DNA from: Anaerolineae bacterium
Lineage (GTDB): Bacteria > Chloroflexota > Anaerolineae > Aggregatilineales > Phototrophicaceae
Assembly: GCA_030950085.1 (NCBI GenBank)
Contig: JAUZRW010000165.1
Coordinates: 1 to 33,201, forward strand
DNA length: 33,201 nt
Reading direction: 5' to 3'
Part shown: piece after piece, positions 24,890 through 33,032 of the stretch
Position numbering within the stretch: position 1 is the first letter of the stretch
Layout: each line of letters starts with the position of its first letter
Program-made: the position numbers and the translations under genes
The notes under the pieces: model-generated
Database searches by the model: none
Seen by the model: only the letters and a program-made list of their open reading frames with translations
What the model was told of the DNA's origin: nothing

Positions 24890-25943
24890 TCAGTGACCTT
24901 TTGAGGGCTGCCATCGTCATTGCTTCTAAATCACCTGTGATGTCCCCAAAGAATTTATCGGGCCAATTCTGAATTTGTCCGTATTCATCGACACCAACCG
25001 ATTGAATAGTCGAGCCATTGTCGCCCATATCACAGAAATACATTTTGATATTATCAGGATTCGCAAATTCATGGTCTTCTTCCGCGATACGTCGTTGTAA
25101 GCGTCGCAATAAATGTTCGCTATGGCTTTCGACAATCAGTTGTAATTTGCGCTCTTGGGCAACATGCAGCATCAAATCAGCTAAGTGTGCCTGTGCGCGA
25201 GGATGCAGATGCAATTCGGGCTGTTCGAGTAGAACAATTGAGTGTCTAGGAGCAAAATATAATAGCGTAATGACTGGTAAAACCTGTGATATACCAAATC
25301 CAACATCTAGCAGATTGCTTATTGCATTGCCAATTTCAACTTGTGTTTCGTAAAACCGATTATCTTTGTCCAACGGATTAACTTTGAATCCACCTACTAA
25401 CCCAGATTTGATTAACCATTTTGATACATTATCCAATAGTTGATTATCCCTGCGAGTAGATTCAATAAGTGCCGCGATTGTGTTTTCTCCATCTGGCTCA
25501 ATTGTATATGGCGCTACGCCTGACCACAGATAACTACGCTTAGGATATAATCGTAGAGGTCCCAAATAATGATAACTAAGAATACCGTCGTCATTAATTG
25601 TGAATGTATTTATACCTTCGTCAACACTATATTCAACATCATTTTTCGCTTGCCACATTCTTAAATCGAAACTAGGTTCAATATTTATTCTTACGGTATT
25701 TTCCAGATTATGCTCAAATACCATCTCACGAAAACCACCAACATCTGTAAAGTCTGATGCTGTTCCCCCAAAGTTTATGGCAAGCCATCGCGTCTTAATA
25801 ATAGTCTGCCAAATGAGCAAAATTGATTGCAATATACTCGACTTGCCAGAGCTATTCGTCCCAAAAAGCAGCGTCAAGGGAGCCATTTCAATATCGAGCG
25901 CTTGCCAGCTTTTGAAGTTTTCTAGTTTCATGCGTGTGAACAT
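24876..25943 (-). CDS. AAA family ATPase with DUF3696-type C terminus
   Basis: This 355-aa protein has the ABC/SMC-like ATPase core of the OLD-type group. It opens F-T-R-M-K-L-E-N-F-K-S-W, then Walker A G28-T-N-S-S-G-K34-S35. Walker B comes with S-I-V-L-L-E-Q-P-E-L-H-L-H-P, and the H-loop with E-S-H-S-E-H-L-L-R-R-L. The tail D-E-Y-G-Q-I-Q-N-W-P-D-K-F-F-G-D matches the DUF3696 signature. Such ATPases bind or move on DNA and are often paired with nucleases in defence modules. Here the partner is the overlapping PIN-like gene downstream. A TGG-TACAAT extended -10 lies at 25983-25991 (minus). The unit is isolated by a terminator from ilvD. No TOPRIM nuclease domain is present, so it is not a full OLD nuclease. 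Confidence 0.85.
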   Translation of the reverse strand: MFTRMKLENFKSWQALDIEMAPLTLLFGTNSSGKSSILQSILLIWQTIIKTRWLAINFGGTASDFTDVGGFREMVFEHNLENTVRINIEPSFDLRMWQAKNDVEYSVDEGINTFTINDDGILSYHYLGPLRLYPKRSYLWSGVAPYTIEPDGENTIAALIESTRRDNQLLDNVSKWLIKSGLVGGFKVNPLDKDNRFYETQVEIGNAISNLLDVGFGISQVLPVITLLYFAPRHSIVLLEQPELHLHPRAQAHLADLMLHVAQERKLQLIVESHSEHLLRRLQRRIAEEDHEFANPDNIKMYFCDMGDNGSTIQSVGVDEYGQIQNWPDKFFGDITGDLEAMTMAALKRSLNGKN

Positions 25944-26003
25944 AGTGTAGGCCTATCTATATCATCGGTCAGACTTAGTTTCATTGTACCATTATTGACA
26001 ACA

Positions 26004-26035
26004 AAAAAGACGCACCGAATTGGATACGTCTTTTT
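26004..26035 (-). terminator. Bidirectional-looking terminator after ilvD
   Basis: AAAAAGACG (26004-26012) / CGTCTTTTT (26027-26035) stem with an inner CC/GG pair. On the minus strand it ends the ilvD transcript before the ATPase gene. Confidence 0.7.
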
Positions 26036-26072
26036 AGGCATAGTACGCTATATTACTACGATTGTGAGTAGG

Positions 26073-27794
26073 TTACAGATTTGTCACTGCGCCATCATCA
26101 GCCTGTTTGACGAGTTTGGCATATTTTCGCATCACCACAGGAACGTTATCACGATTTGGCGGAGTCCATGCTTTGCGGCGAGATTCGAGTTCTTCATCAC
26201 TGAGCAGAACACTAATCCGACCTTCTGCAACATCGACTTCGATTTCGTCGCCTTCTTGCAGTAGACCAATCACGCCGCCTGCCATTGCTTCCGGCGCAAC
26301 ATGCCCAATCATCAAGCCGCGAGTGCCGCCACTGAACCGTCCGTCGGTTATCAGCATCACATCTTGACCCAAACCTTGTCCGACAATTGCCCCTGTCACA
26401 GATAACATTTCGCGCATACCGGGTCCTCCGGTGGGACCTTCATAGCGCACAATCACGACATCACCTTTTTCGATTTGCTGCCCTTGTACCGCAGTCATGG
26501 CATCTTCTTCACACTCGAAAACACGCGCGGGACCTTTGTGATATTGTGATTCATCGCCTTTAAGTTTGACGACTGCTCCGTTTGGTGCGAGATTGCCCTT
26601 AAGAATCACGAAACCGCCAGTTGCTTTAATCGCATCAGCAACAGATTGTCGGACAACTTGCTGTCCGGGTGTTTCTTTTGCGGAAGCAGCTTCTTCGGCT
26701 AAGGTTTTGCCTGTCACCATTTTGGCGCTACCATCTAGTAAACCAAAATCGAGCATTTTGCTAAAGAGCATTCGCATTCCACCGGCTTCGTACATATCTT
26801 TTGCAACGTATTTCCCAGTGGGTCGCATATCGGCAATGATAGGCGTGCGCTGACTAATCGCGGAAATATCATCCAGTGTGAAATCAATACCCAGTTCGCG
26901 TGCAAAAGCTAATGTATGCAAAACTGCATTGGTACTTCCGGCAGTTGCGGCAGCCGAGGCAATCGCATTATCCAACGAAGTACGGGTGAGGAAGTCTCGT
27001 GGACGAATATTACGGTCAATCAAGTCGATTATCATCTCGCCAGCCCGATACGCCACCGATTTTTTCTCTTCATCTTCAGCAGGAACATCTGCCATTCCCA
27101 TCGGACAAATCCCCATCACCTCACTAATCGTTGCCATCGTATTAGCTGTGAATTGTCCACCACAGGCACCGGGTCCAGGACAAGCTAAATCTTCAATTTC
27201 TTGCAATTCCTCAGCATCAATCGTGCCACCTGCTCTGGCTCCAATCGCCTCAAACACACTGACAACATCTAGCTTTTCTTCAACTTCTACACCATTTTGT
27301 TGGACTTTGCGGATACCGGGCGCAATCGTGCCACCGTAAACCATCAATGATGGCACATTAAGGCGGATGAGTGCCATTATCGTACCGGGGATGGTTTTAT
27401 CGCATGACGACAAGGCAATCACACCATCGAGATAATTCGCACGGGCAACCAATTCAATACTATCGGCAATCAGTTCACGGCTGATGAGCGAGGCTTTCAT
27501 GCCCTCTGTTCCCATCGTAATCCCATCGCTGATACTAATGGTATTGAACTCAAGCGGTGTCCCTCCGGCGGCTCTGATGCCTTCTTTCATCGCATGAGCC
27601 AATATCCGCAAATGAAAATTGCAGGGTCCAATTTCTGTCCATGTATTGGCAATGCCGATAATCGGTTTCTTGAGGTCATCATCAGTCAGTCCAATTGCTT
27701 TAAGCATTGAACGGGCTGCTGCGCGGTCATCACCTTCCAGTAATGTGCGGCTATGCTGATTAAGTTTTCTTCCATTTTTTGTGGGTACAGTCAT
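26073..27794 (-). CDS. ilvD: Dihydroxy-acid dehydratase
   Basis: This 573-aa enzyme dehydrates 2,3-dihydroxy-3-methylbutanoate and its ethyl homologue in valine, isoleucine and leucine synthesis. The three Fe-S cysteines are visible: G-P-C58-N-F-H, S-S-C131-D-K-T-I-P-G and P-G-A-C211-G-G-Q-F-T-A-N-T-M. The C-terminal domain has [20 protein letters not shown]. Length and motifs are those of the IlvD (not sugar-acid EDD) branch. GGGAG ~7 nt before the ATG supports the start. It stands alone, with no ilv/leu genes adjacent. A terminator follows at 26004. Confidence 0.97.
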   Translation of the reverse strand: MTVPTKNGRKLNQHSRTLLEGDDRAAARSMLKAIGLTDDDLKKPIIGIANTWTEIGPCNFHLRILAHAMKEGIRAAGGTPLEFNTISISDGITMGTEGMKASLISRELIADSIELVARANYLDGVIALSSCDKTIPGTIMALIRLNVPSLMVYGGTIAPGIRKVQQNGVEVEEKLDVVSVFEAIGARAGGTIDAEELQEIEDLACPGPGACGGQFTANTMATISEVMGICPMGMADVPAEDEEKKSVAYRAGEMIIDLIDRNIRPRDFLTRTSLDNAIASAAATAGSTNAVLHTLAFARELGIDFTLDDISAISQRTPIIADMRPTGKYVAKDMYEAGGMRMLFSKMLDFGLLDGSAKMVTGKTLAEEAASAKETPGQQVVRQSVADAIKATGGFVILKGNLAPNGAVVKLKGDESQYHKGPARVFECEEDAMTAVQGQQIEKGDVVIVRYEGPTGGPGMREMLSVTGAIVGQGLGQDVMLITDGRFSGGTRGLMIGHVAPEAMAGGVIGLLQEGDEIEVDVAEGRISVLLSDEELESRRKAWTPPNRDNVPVVMRKYAKLVKQADDGAVTNL

Positions 27795-27911
27795 AGATTT
27801 TCTCCCATAAATTCAATCTATTGCTTAGGGCGAACCCTGTGTATAGTCGCCTATTGTAACGCAGTCCAGAAGTTGTCGAAATATGGCAATGTGGCTAATG
27901 GTCTATAAAAG

Positions 27912-27942
27912 AAAACCCCATACAGAATCTGCACAGGGTTTT
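27912..27942. repeat. Stem-loop upstream of ilvD
   Basis: AAAACCC (27912-27918) / GGGTTTT (27936-27942), 17-nt loop. A longer-range inverted pair AACCCTGTG (27834-27842) / CACAGGGTT (27932-27940) also exists. Role unknown. Confidence 0.35.
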
Positions 27943-27964
27943 GGTTTTGAGGTATACTGTTTTC

Positions 27965-28106
27965 GTATCTATTCAGCTATCCGTGAGATTCTTCGGACAG
28001 GCAGAATCCTGTCCCTACAATTTGCCTTTTTTGAACCTACCTTCGTGTTCTTTGTGCCTTCGTGGTGAATTTTTAGGCATTTTCTTATGGATAGGTGAAC
28101 AATTAC
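27965..28106. mobile_element. 142-bp IS66-type miniature element (MITE) with 8-bp target duplication
   Basis: The left end GTATCTATTCAGCTATCC (27965) and the right end, read inward, GTAATTGTTCACCTATCC (from 28106) form imperfect terminal inverted repeats. CTGTTTTC flanks both sides (27957-27964 and 28107-28114), an exact 8-bp duplication, the size typical of IS66 insertion. The left end is identical over 18 nt to 33063-33080, at the end of the transposase fragment. It carries a family A palindrome (27995-28019) and half of a family B repeat (28030-28074), and encodes nothing. With the flanking hairpin it fills the 352-nt gap between ilvD and tRNA-Lys. Confidence 0.75.
28030..28074. repeat. 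Family B repeat, partial copy nested in the MITE
   Basis: TTGAACCTACCTTCGTGTTC then TTTGTGCCTTCGTGGTGAAT: the 'CCTTTGTGCCTTTGTGGTTCA' half of family B only. Confidence 0.6.
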
Positions 28107-28146
28107 CTGTTTTCATCCCATAATTTTTCTTCGCTATCAGTTCTAG

Positions 28147-28219
28147 TGACTCCGGCTGGACTTGAACCAGCAACCAATTGATTAAGAGTCAACTGCTCTG
28201 CCAATTGAGCTACGGAGCC
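28147..28219 (-). tRNA. tRNA-Lys (anticodon CUU)
   Basis: The 73-nt minus-strand gene folds fully. The acceptor stem is GGCTCCG/CGGAGTC with discriminator A, the D arm GCTC...GAGC, the anticodon arm GTTGA-CTCTTAA-TCAAT (anticodon CTT, reading AAG), the variable loop TGGTT, and the T arm GCTGG-TTCAAGT-CCAGC. No CCA is encoded. A promoter lies just upstream (28233-28260). Confidence 0.95.
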
Positions 28220-28232
28220 GACTATTGCGCCA

Positions 28233-28260
28233 ATTATATAAATCCATAAGTTAAAATCAA
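28233..28260 (-). promoter_or_regulatory. Promoter of tRNA-Lys
   Basis: On the minus strand: TTGATT, 16-nt spacer, TATAAT (28233-28238), ending 13 nt before the mature tRNA 5' end. Confidence 0.65.
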
Positions 28261-28363
28261 GGGGCAGAATGTAACGATTTACACACACTATCCCTTATTT
28301 TGTGCCTCATAATTGCCCCATTCGCACAATCATGTTAAGGTCATGCTATCTGTTTGCCGCGAG

Positions 28364-28453
28364 GAAAAAGCACCTTTCGGGGTTTCATCTCTTTTCACAC
28401 ACAATTGCAAGATGAGACACGTATTAGAGTGGTATCAAAGATAGTTTGTTAAA
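28364..28453 (-). repeat. 90-bp dispersed element C, copy 3 (minus strand)
   Basis: Gap-free alignment with 19475-19564. The 5' 15 nt and the CCCCGAAAG loop region are identical; the centre is divergent and the tail is T5. It lies between tRNA-Lys and the methyltransferase gene, pointing toward the tRNA. Its terminator stem has one mismatch (CCCC/GGTG). Confidence 0.6.
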
Positions 28454-28466
28454 TTAAGAGGTTATT

Positions 28467-29147
28467 GTGTCACGCGATGATTCATACCAATCTGCGCGAA
28501 CCGCTATGGTACATTTCTTAGAAGAAGTGGGGGGAATGTCCAATCCGCGTTTGCTTAAAAGCATGGCGACTGTACCACGCCACAAGTTCATTCCGGCACG
28601 GTATCATCCACGCGCCTATCATCATATTGCCTTGCCGATTGGTGAGCAGCAAATCATATTGCCACCGATTATAGCAGCTACAATGTTGGAGGCTCTCGCA
28701 CTGACTGGGACAGAGCAAATCTTAGAAGTTGGGACAGGCAGTGGTTATCTCACAGCTTTATTGGAGCAGTTAGGACATTACGTTTTCAGCCTTGAACGCT
28801 CACCTCGTCTAGCAGAAGCCGCTGCCGCACGGCTCTATCGCTTGGGTTATGAGCAATTGGATGTGCATTTGGGCGATGGCAGTCAGGGCTTGCCGGATAT
28901 GGCACCCTTTCATGCTATTATTGCGACTTCGGCTGTACCACGTTTGCCCCGTCCCCTAGCCGCACAAATGTACCCTGATGGTGGGCGAATGGTTATCCCA
29001 ATTGGTGATAAAAAGTCACAAATACTGCAATTGATTATACGACATGGCGACCAATGGCAATCACGGACACTGCGGTCTATCCAAACCACAGCCCTCATCG
29101 GGCGCTTTGGTTTCAAACCGGATAGCCCTCCCTCAGTAGAAGTCTAA
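28467..29147 (+). CDS. pcm: Protein-L-isoaspartate O-methyltransferase family protein
   Basis: This 226-aa SAM-dependent methyltransferase begins at GTG 28467, with AAGAGG 6 nt upstream. V-P-R-H-K-F-I-P and L-P-I-G near the N terminus, then the SAM motif I-L-E-V-G-T-G-S-G-Y-L-T-A-L-L, and later G-G-R-M-V-I-P-I-G match PIMT (Pcm), which methylates L-isoaspartyl residues to start repair of aged proteins. Oddity: the PIMT motif G-x-G-Q-T-I-S-x-P, which holds the isoaspartate, reads G-E-Q-Q-I-I-L-P-P here, losing the Thr/Ser. It could be a divergent Pcm or a PIMT-like methyltransferase with another substrate. Monocistronic; the start-site region adjoins element C copy 3 on the opposite strand. 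Confidence 0.83.
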   Translation: MSRDDSYQSARTAMVHFLEEVGGMSNPRLLKSMATVPRHKFIPARYHPRAYHHIALPIGEQQIILPPIIAATMLEALALTGTEQILEVGTGSGYLTALLEQLGHYVFSLERSPRLAEAAAARLYRLGYEQLDVHLGDGSQGLPDMAPFHAIIATSAVPRLPRPLAAQMYPDGGRMVIPIGDKKSQILQLIIRHGDQWQSRTLRSIQTTALIGRFGFKPDSPPSVEV

Positions 29148-29160
29148 AAATCGACAACAC

Positions 29161-30891
29161 TCAATTATACCATCCGCCAGTATACATGGGTTCGCGTGTT
29201 CGTTCGGTTACTTGGAATGTCTGCATGGCAAGCGTATCATAAATGAACACGTTGAATGTGCCTGTCGCATCCGCAGAATACACAATGTAGCGATTATCTG
29301 GGCTAAAATGCGGCAAAATTTCATTGGCTTCCGATGCAATGATAGAGGTTATCTCAAAGGTTTCCAAATCCATCATGACAATATCACTATTGCCATTAGT
29401 CGAAACACTATAGAGGATGCGTGCGCCATCTGTCGAAAATTCAACATCGTCTTCTAGCGCTTCGCCACGATTATCAGTAAGAACGATTGTGAGAGCTGCC
29501 TGACCTTGTGGTGCATTGTCTCTATCTAACAAAACCAAATCAACACCGCCCGATACCTCGCGTACTGCGACAATCTTCGTCCCAACTGCTGAAACGGCTG
29601 CCGAAACGTAATTTGAACCATCATTGGTCATCTGTGTCAGTTCTTCATTGAGAAAGTCCCACAAATAGACCTCGTTACGGCGGCTATCTGGCGAAAGACC
29701 GATGAAGACCAAATAATTTCCTGTGGATGCAATAGAGGGTCGTGACAAGTCAGTGACAGTCCCAAAGTTCAAATCAAGGATGACCGGAAAACCCGTGGCA
29801 TCATCGGATGACACCATATTCATCACAGCCGAATTGGTATTGGCAATGTAGCGCATGTAGACAATCCGACTACCAATCATGTCAACAGAGGGTGAGGTAA
29901 CGGTCTCATTGTTCAGTTCAAGAATATCGGCACTGCCGGGGTCTAGGCGATAGAGTGCTAAATATTGTGTCGATGCTGGGTTAAGACCACCCCATGCGAG
30001 TATGTTACCGGGCAATGACAAGGGTGGTTCAGGGAAAATACGTGCTGAAATCAATGCCGTTGGTTGGGGTGTCGGTGATGGCGGGATTTCAGTAGCTCTG
30101 ACTAAGCCTGCGACCTCTGTTGCTGTAGGAGACACGAGTGCGACACTCGTGGCAGTTAAATCGGCAGCCGCTTGTGTTTCTGCGATAAACCGCAATGCAA
30201 TATTAGTGGCATTGGCATCTAGTGTTTGGGTCAAGCCAACAACTCGTGCGGTTGCTGTCGCCTTAGTGTTAGCGTCCCTGCTCTTGGCACTACTGATAAT
30301 ACTAAGGCTGAGGAAACACATGAGTAGCGTGAAGATAAGCAATCCGCCGCCAACATAAGCAATATCTCGATTGGTGATACCGGGAATACGCTCATCATCT
30401 AATTGGATAGACCTGATAGATGAGATAGTAGGAAGTTTGACATTAGTAGGGAGTTTAACATTGGTGGGAAGTTTAACATTAGTAGGGAGTTTGACATTAG
30501 TGGGGATACTGATTTTTTGAGGCTTCGATTCCTCGCTATCATCCATCAAGTCATCAAAATCATCACGGATATCATTGATATCACTCACATCCGCAACATC
30601 ATCGACTGTATCAACACTCGTATCAGCGCCCAATGAACCCGACTCCTCTAATGTATTGAGCCTGTCCCACTCGCTATTCGCAAAATCATTATCGGGTTGC
30701 AGTTGCAAAATCTGCTCAAGGACTTCATATTTTATATCATTGTCCGGCATGATTTCTGCTAACTTCACCCAGCCTTCTAGGTTGTACGAATCAAGCTCTA
30801 AGGATTGCTGGAGTAATTGCAGAGCTTCTTGAGTATTTCCGGCTGCAATAGCCTCCAGAGCTTGTTGATAGAATTCTTGAGCATCTGCCAT
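29161..30891 (-). CDS. TPR / membrane helix / TolB-like beta-propeller protein
   Basis: This 576-aa protein has two to three tetratricopeptide helices at ~1-85 (A-L-E-A-I-A-A-G-N-T-Q-E-A-L-Q-L-L). An acidic region follows, then a tandem N-V-K-L-P-T repeat (four copies, ~135-160). A single membrane helix spans ~186-210 (AYVGGGLLIFTLLMCFLSLSII). An extracytoplasmic Thr/Pro linker leads to a ~290-residue propeller with PD40/TolB-type strands (F-S-T-D-G-A-R-I-L-Y-S, F-S-P-D-N-R-Y-I-V-Y-S-A-D). Topology suggests cytoplasmic TPRs and an outside propeller. Function is unknown; it might scaffold or sense envelope components. It is a paralogue in layout of the next minus gene at 31387. ATG start; the Shine-Dalgarno AAGGGG is distant. 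Confidence 0.8.
   Translation of the reverse strand: MADAQEFYQQALEAIAAGNTQEALQLLQQSLELDSYNLEGWVKLAEIMPDNDIKYEVLEQILQLQPDNDFANSEWDRLNTLEESGSLGADTSVDTVDDVADVSDINDIRDDFDDLMDDSEESKPQKISIPTNVKLPTNVKLPTNVKLPTNVKLPTISSIRSIQLDDERIPGITNRDIAYVGGGLLIFTLLMCFLSLSIISSAKSRDANTKATATARVVGLTQTLDANATNIALRFIAETQAAADLTATSVALVSPTATEVAGLVRATEIPPSPTPQPTALISARIFPEPPLSLPGNILAWGGLNPASTQYLALYRLDPGSADILELNNETVTSPSVDMIGSRIVYMRYIANTNSAVMNMVSSDDATGFPVILDLNFGTVTDLSRPSIASTGNYLVFIGLSPDSRRNEVYLWDFLNEELTQMTNDGSNYVSAAVSAVGTKIVAVREVSGGVDLVLLDRDNAPQGQAALTIVLTDNRGEALEDDVEFSTDGARILYSVSTNGNSDIVMMDLETFEITSIIASEANEILPHFSPDNRYIVYSADATGTFNVFIYDTLAMQTFQVTERTREPMYTGGWYN
30427..30505. repeat. 18-bp tandem repeats coding N-V-K-L-P-T
   Basis: Four 18-bp units within the TPR/propeller gene, differing at a few third positions (for example AACATTAGTAGGGAGTTT vs AACATTGGTGGGAAGTTT). 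They are just cytoplasmic of the membrane helix and likely to vary in number between strains. Confidence 0.75.
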
Positions 30892-30920
30892 TTTTTGCTG
30901 TCATCCCCTTAGTATTAAAT

Positions 30921-31033
30921 AGTAATCTACGGTATGTTTTTAGAAAAAGCGTAACGCAGAGAATCAGAGGCACAGAGAAAGATTTTGAATAGAATTCTTC
31001 GTGTCCTTTGTGCCTTTGTGGTTCATCTTTTTT
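30921..31033. repeat. Family B repeat copy, direct-repeat partner of 31153-31272
   Basis: AGTAATCTACGGTATGTTTT ... CTTCGTGTCCTTTGTGCC...GGTTCATCTTTTTT. Same orientation as the next copy and reverse of 11861-11960. The 495-nt gap 30892-31386 is almost all repeat: this copy, a family A palindrome at 31103-31128 and the second copy. No gene is seen. Confidence 0.75.
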
Positions 31034-31102
31034 GAATGACTTTCTTAACCTTACTTTAGTACTTGACCAATTTAATTCTTGACGATTAGATTTGTGTTTT
31101 TT

Positions 31103-31128
31103 CGGGCGCAATACCTTGCGCCCCTACA
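31103..31128. repeat. Dispersed palindromic repeat, family A
   Basis: CGGGCGCAATACCTTGCGCC then CCTACA; perfect GGCGCAA / TTGCGCC arms. Lies between the two family B copies. Confidence 0.7.
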
Positions 31129-31152
31129 TAAGAACTTTTTTGGTCATGTATT

Positions 31153-31272
31153 AGTAACCTTCGGTATGTTTTTATAAAACGCTTAACGCAAAGATGCAAA
31201 GGGTGAAAGGCGCAAAGAAAATTTTGAACTGGATTCTCTGTGTCCTTTGTGTCTCTGTGGTTCATCTTTTTG
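31153..31272. repeat. Family B repeat copy
   Basis: AGTAACCTTCGGTATGTTTT ... GCAAAGATGCAAAGGGTGAA ... TGTCCTTTGTGTCTCTGTGG-TTCATCTTTTT. Shares flanking 22-nt left border with 30921. Confidence 0.75.
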
Positions 31273-31386
31273 TAGTTTCTTACCCGATGTTACTTTTTCT
31301 ATGAACACAGAAAATAGTTAGAAATTATAGAATAATTAGTGAGAAGAACAATGCCTTCTCACATGTTGCGTACCTGTGATAAACGA

Positions 31387-32916
31387 TTAGCGTAAAATCA
31401 CGGAACGGATGGACGGGATTTCTGGGAATAGAACCCGTCTTTCTTGCCCGTCTGGTGTCATGAACACAATTTCATCGGCGCGGTCATCATAGTGCGAGAT
31501 GAAAACAACATAGCGCCCATCATTTGACCACACGGGGGCTGATAAGCGTGAACTACCACGAAATTGTAGTTGGCGGCTGCGGCTGCCATCTGCTGACGAA
31601 ACGAAAATTGATGATTCATTCGCATTACGCGAATCTACATAAGCAATCTGTGAGCCATCAGGAGACCAATGTGGAGATGCTGCTAGACCATTCGTATCAA
31701 CCACAAGTGTTGTCTCGCTATTTGTCAAGTTGTGGACAAAAATATCATTACGCCCTAGTGAATTGCGATCCGATGTGAACAAAATCTGTGTGCCATCTGT
31801 AGACCACGACGGGTCAGTATCGGCAAATATGTTATCAGTCAATTTTTGGACAATGCCCGTTTGAATGTTGAGGAGATAGATTTCAGAATCACCATCTTGT
31901 GTCGCGGCATAAACTATCCGTGTGCCATCGGGTGATAGACTCACAGCCTCAACTGTACCTGTCGGTAGCCGCGATGCTTGGGCTGCATTATCAATATCGT
32001 CAAAATCCGCGACATAGGCTTGAACAATGCTCGGCACAGATTCTCCCTCAGACCCTGTTGATGCTAAACGGGTAAAGGTAATCTGATTGACACTGGGTTC
32101 AATATCAGCGCGGATGATATTATCTGCAAGGCGTTGTAGACCTGTGCCATCCGCAATTGCACGGTACAAAATCCCCGAACTCACATCATCTTCTCCGACG
32201 ATATAGAGTGTGATATTTTCTAACGGCGGTAAGGTTGCTGTTGGTGTCAGTGTCGGTGGAGGGGTTGCGGTATCAATAGGCGTATTTGTTGGTACTGGTC
32301 TATCTGTCGGGCGTTCAACAACTTGACCTCCGATAGGGGGGATATTAGAAATGTTTGTAGGTAGTGGTGTGCGCGTGTCTTCAGGTTTGTCTGTTTCTGT
32401 AGGGGGTATCGGCGTTGCTGTTGGCTCTGGATCAGAAGATGCCAAAAAGAATGAGCCAAGTAATGCCACGACTATGACAACGCCTACTATTCCAAGTATG
32501 ATGAACGGCATGTTTGAGCCGCCTGACCCACGCGAGATACCACCTTTTGGACGAGCTACCTTGTTATCATCGTCAAACACGGGCATTTTCGCACGAGCGG
32601 ACCCGGCTATTTTAGCGTAATCAATTGAATCGCCACTACCAATCACGCCAACGAGACTGTTGATAGCTTCGCGCGCTGCACGGTTGCCGGGGTTGATGGC
32701 GAGCACCTCTTGCAAGCATTTGCGGCGTTGTTTTTGAGACGTTACTGCTGAAGCCATCCAAATCCACGCCAACTCATTGTAACCCAACTGGTTGTTACGA
32801 TCCTGTCGCAGTAAAGCTTCTAATAATTCACGCGCTCTGTCAGCATTGCCTTGTTGAGCTGCCCGTACTCCCGCTTTTAATTGTCGTTCAAACCTCTGAC
32901 GCTGTTGTTGTGCCAA
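31387..32916 (-). CDS. TPR / membrane helix / TolB-like beta-propeller protein
   Basis: This 509-aa protein starts at TTG (32914-32916), with GGAG 8 nt upstream. Residues ~1-95 form TPR-like helices (R-A-R-E-L-L-E-A-L-L). A membrane helix spans ~137-160 (PFIILGIVGVVIVVALLGSFFLA). A long Pro/Thr linker (P-T-A-T-P-I-P-P-T..., ~165-240) is of the type common in Chloroflexota surface proteins. Residues ~245-500 are a TolB-like propeller with repeated S-P-D-G-T-R-I-V-Y-A, S-T-D-G-T-Q-I-L-F-T-S-D-R-N and S-P-D-G-S-Q-I-A-Y-V. The propeller is presumably outside the membrane, for protein or glycan contacts; function is unknown. Same architecture as the 29161-30891 gene, separated by 495 nt of repeats, so not clearly one operon. 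Confidence 0.82.
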   Translation of the reverse strand: MAQQQRQRFERQLKAGVRAAQQGNADRARELLEALLRQDRNNQLGYNELAWIWMASAVTSQKQRRKCLQEVLAINPGNRAAREAINSLVGVIGSGDSIDYAKIAGSARAKMPVFDDDNKVARPKGGISRGSGGSNMPFIILGIVGVVIVVALLGSFFLASSDPEPTATPIPPTETDKPEDTRTPLPTNISNIPPIGGQVVERPTDRPVPTNTPIDTATPPPTLTPTATLPPLENITLYIVGEDDVSSGILYRAIADGTGLQRLADNIIRADIEPSVNQITFTRLASTGSEGESVPSIVQAYVADFDDIDNAAQASRLPTGTVEAVSLSPDGTRIVYAATQDGDSEIYLLNIQTGIVQKLTDNIFADTDPSWSTDGTQILFTSDRNSLGRNDIFVHNLTNSETTLVVDTNGLAASPHWSPDGSQIAYVDSRNANESSIFVSSADGSRSRQLQFRGSSRLSAPVWSNDGRYVVFISHYDDRADEIVFMTPDGQERRVLFPEIPSIRSVILR

Positions 32917-33032
32917 TTTATTTTCTCCACGCCGTTATTTTTATTGTCACTATGGCTAATCATAACCGAGAAGTTCGATTCTTGCATCAGAACTGGGTAA
33001 GAGAAGATATTCAGAAATTTACTTGTATTAAA

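Noticed and set aside
28103-28288. 61-aa minus-strand ORF containing V-A-Q-L-A-E-Q-L
   Set aside because: It is the translation of the tRNA-Lys gene.
30427-30505. CRISPR-like array
   Set aside because: The 18-bp units are contiguous without spacers and code N-V-K-L-P-T within a gene.
30791-31111. 106-aa minus-strand ORF upstream of the propeller gene
   Set aside because: It reads through a family B repeat; phrases such as K-D-E-P-Q-R-H-K-G-H-E-E are the known artefact of this repeat.
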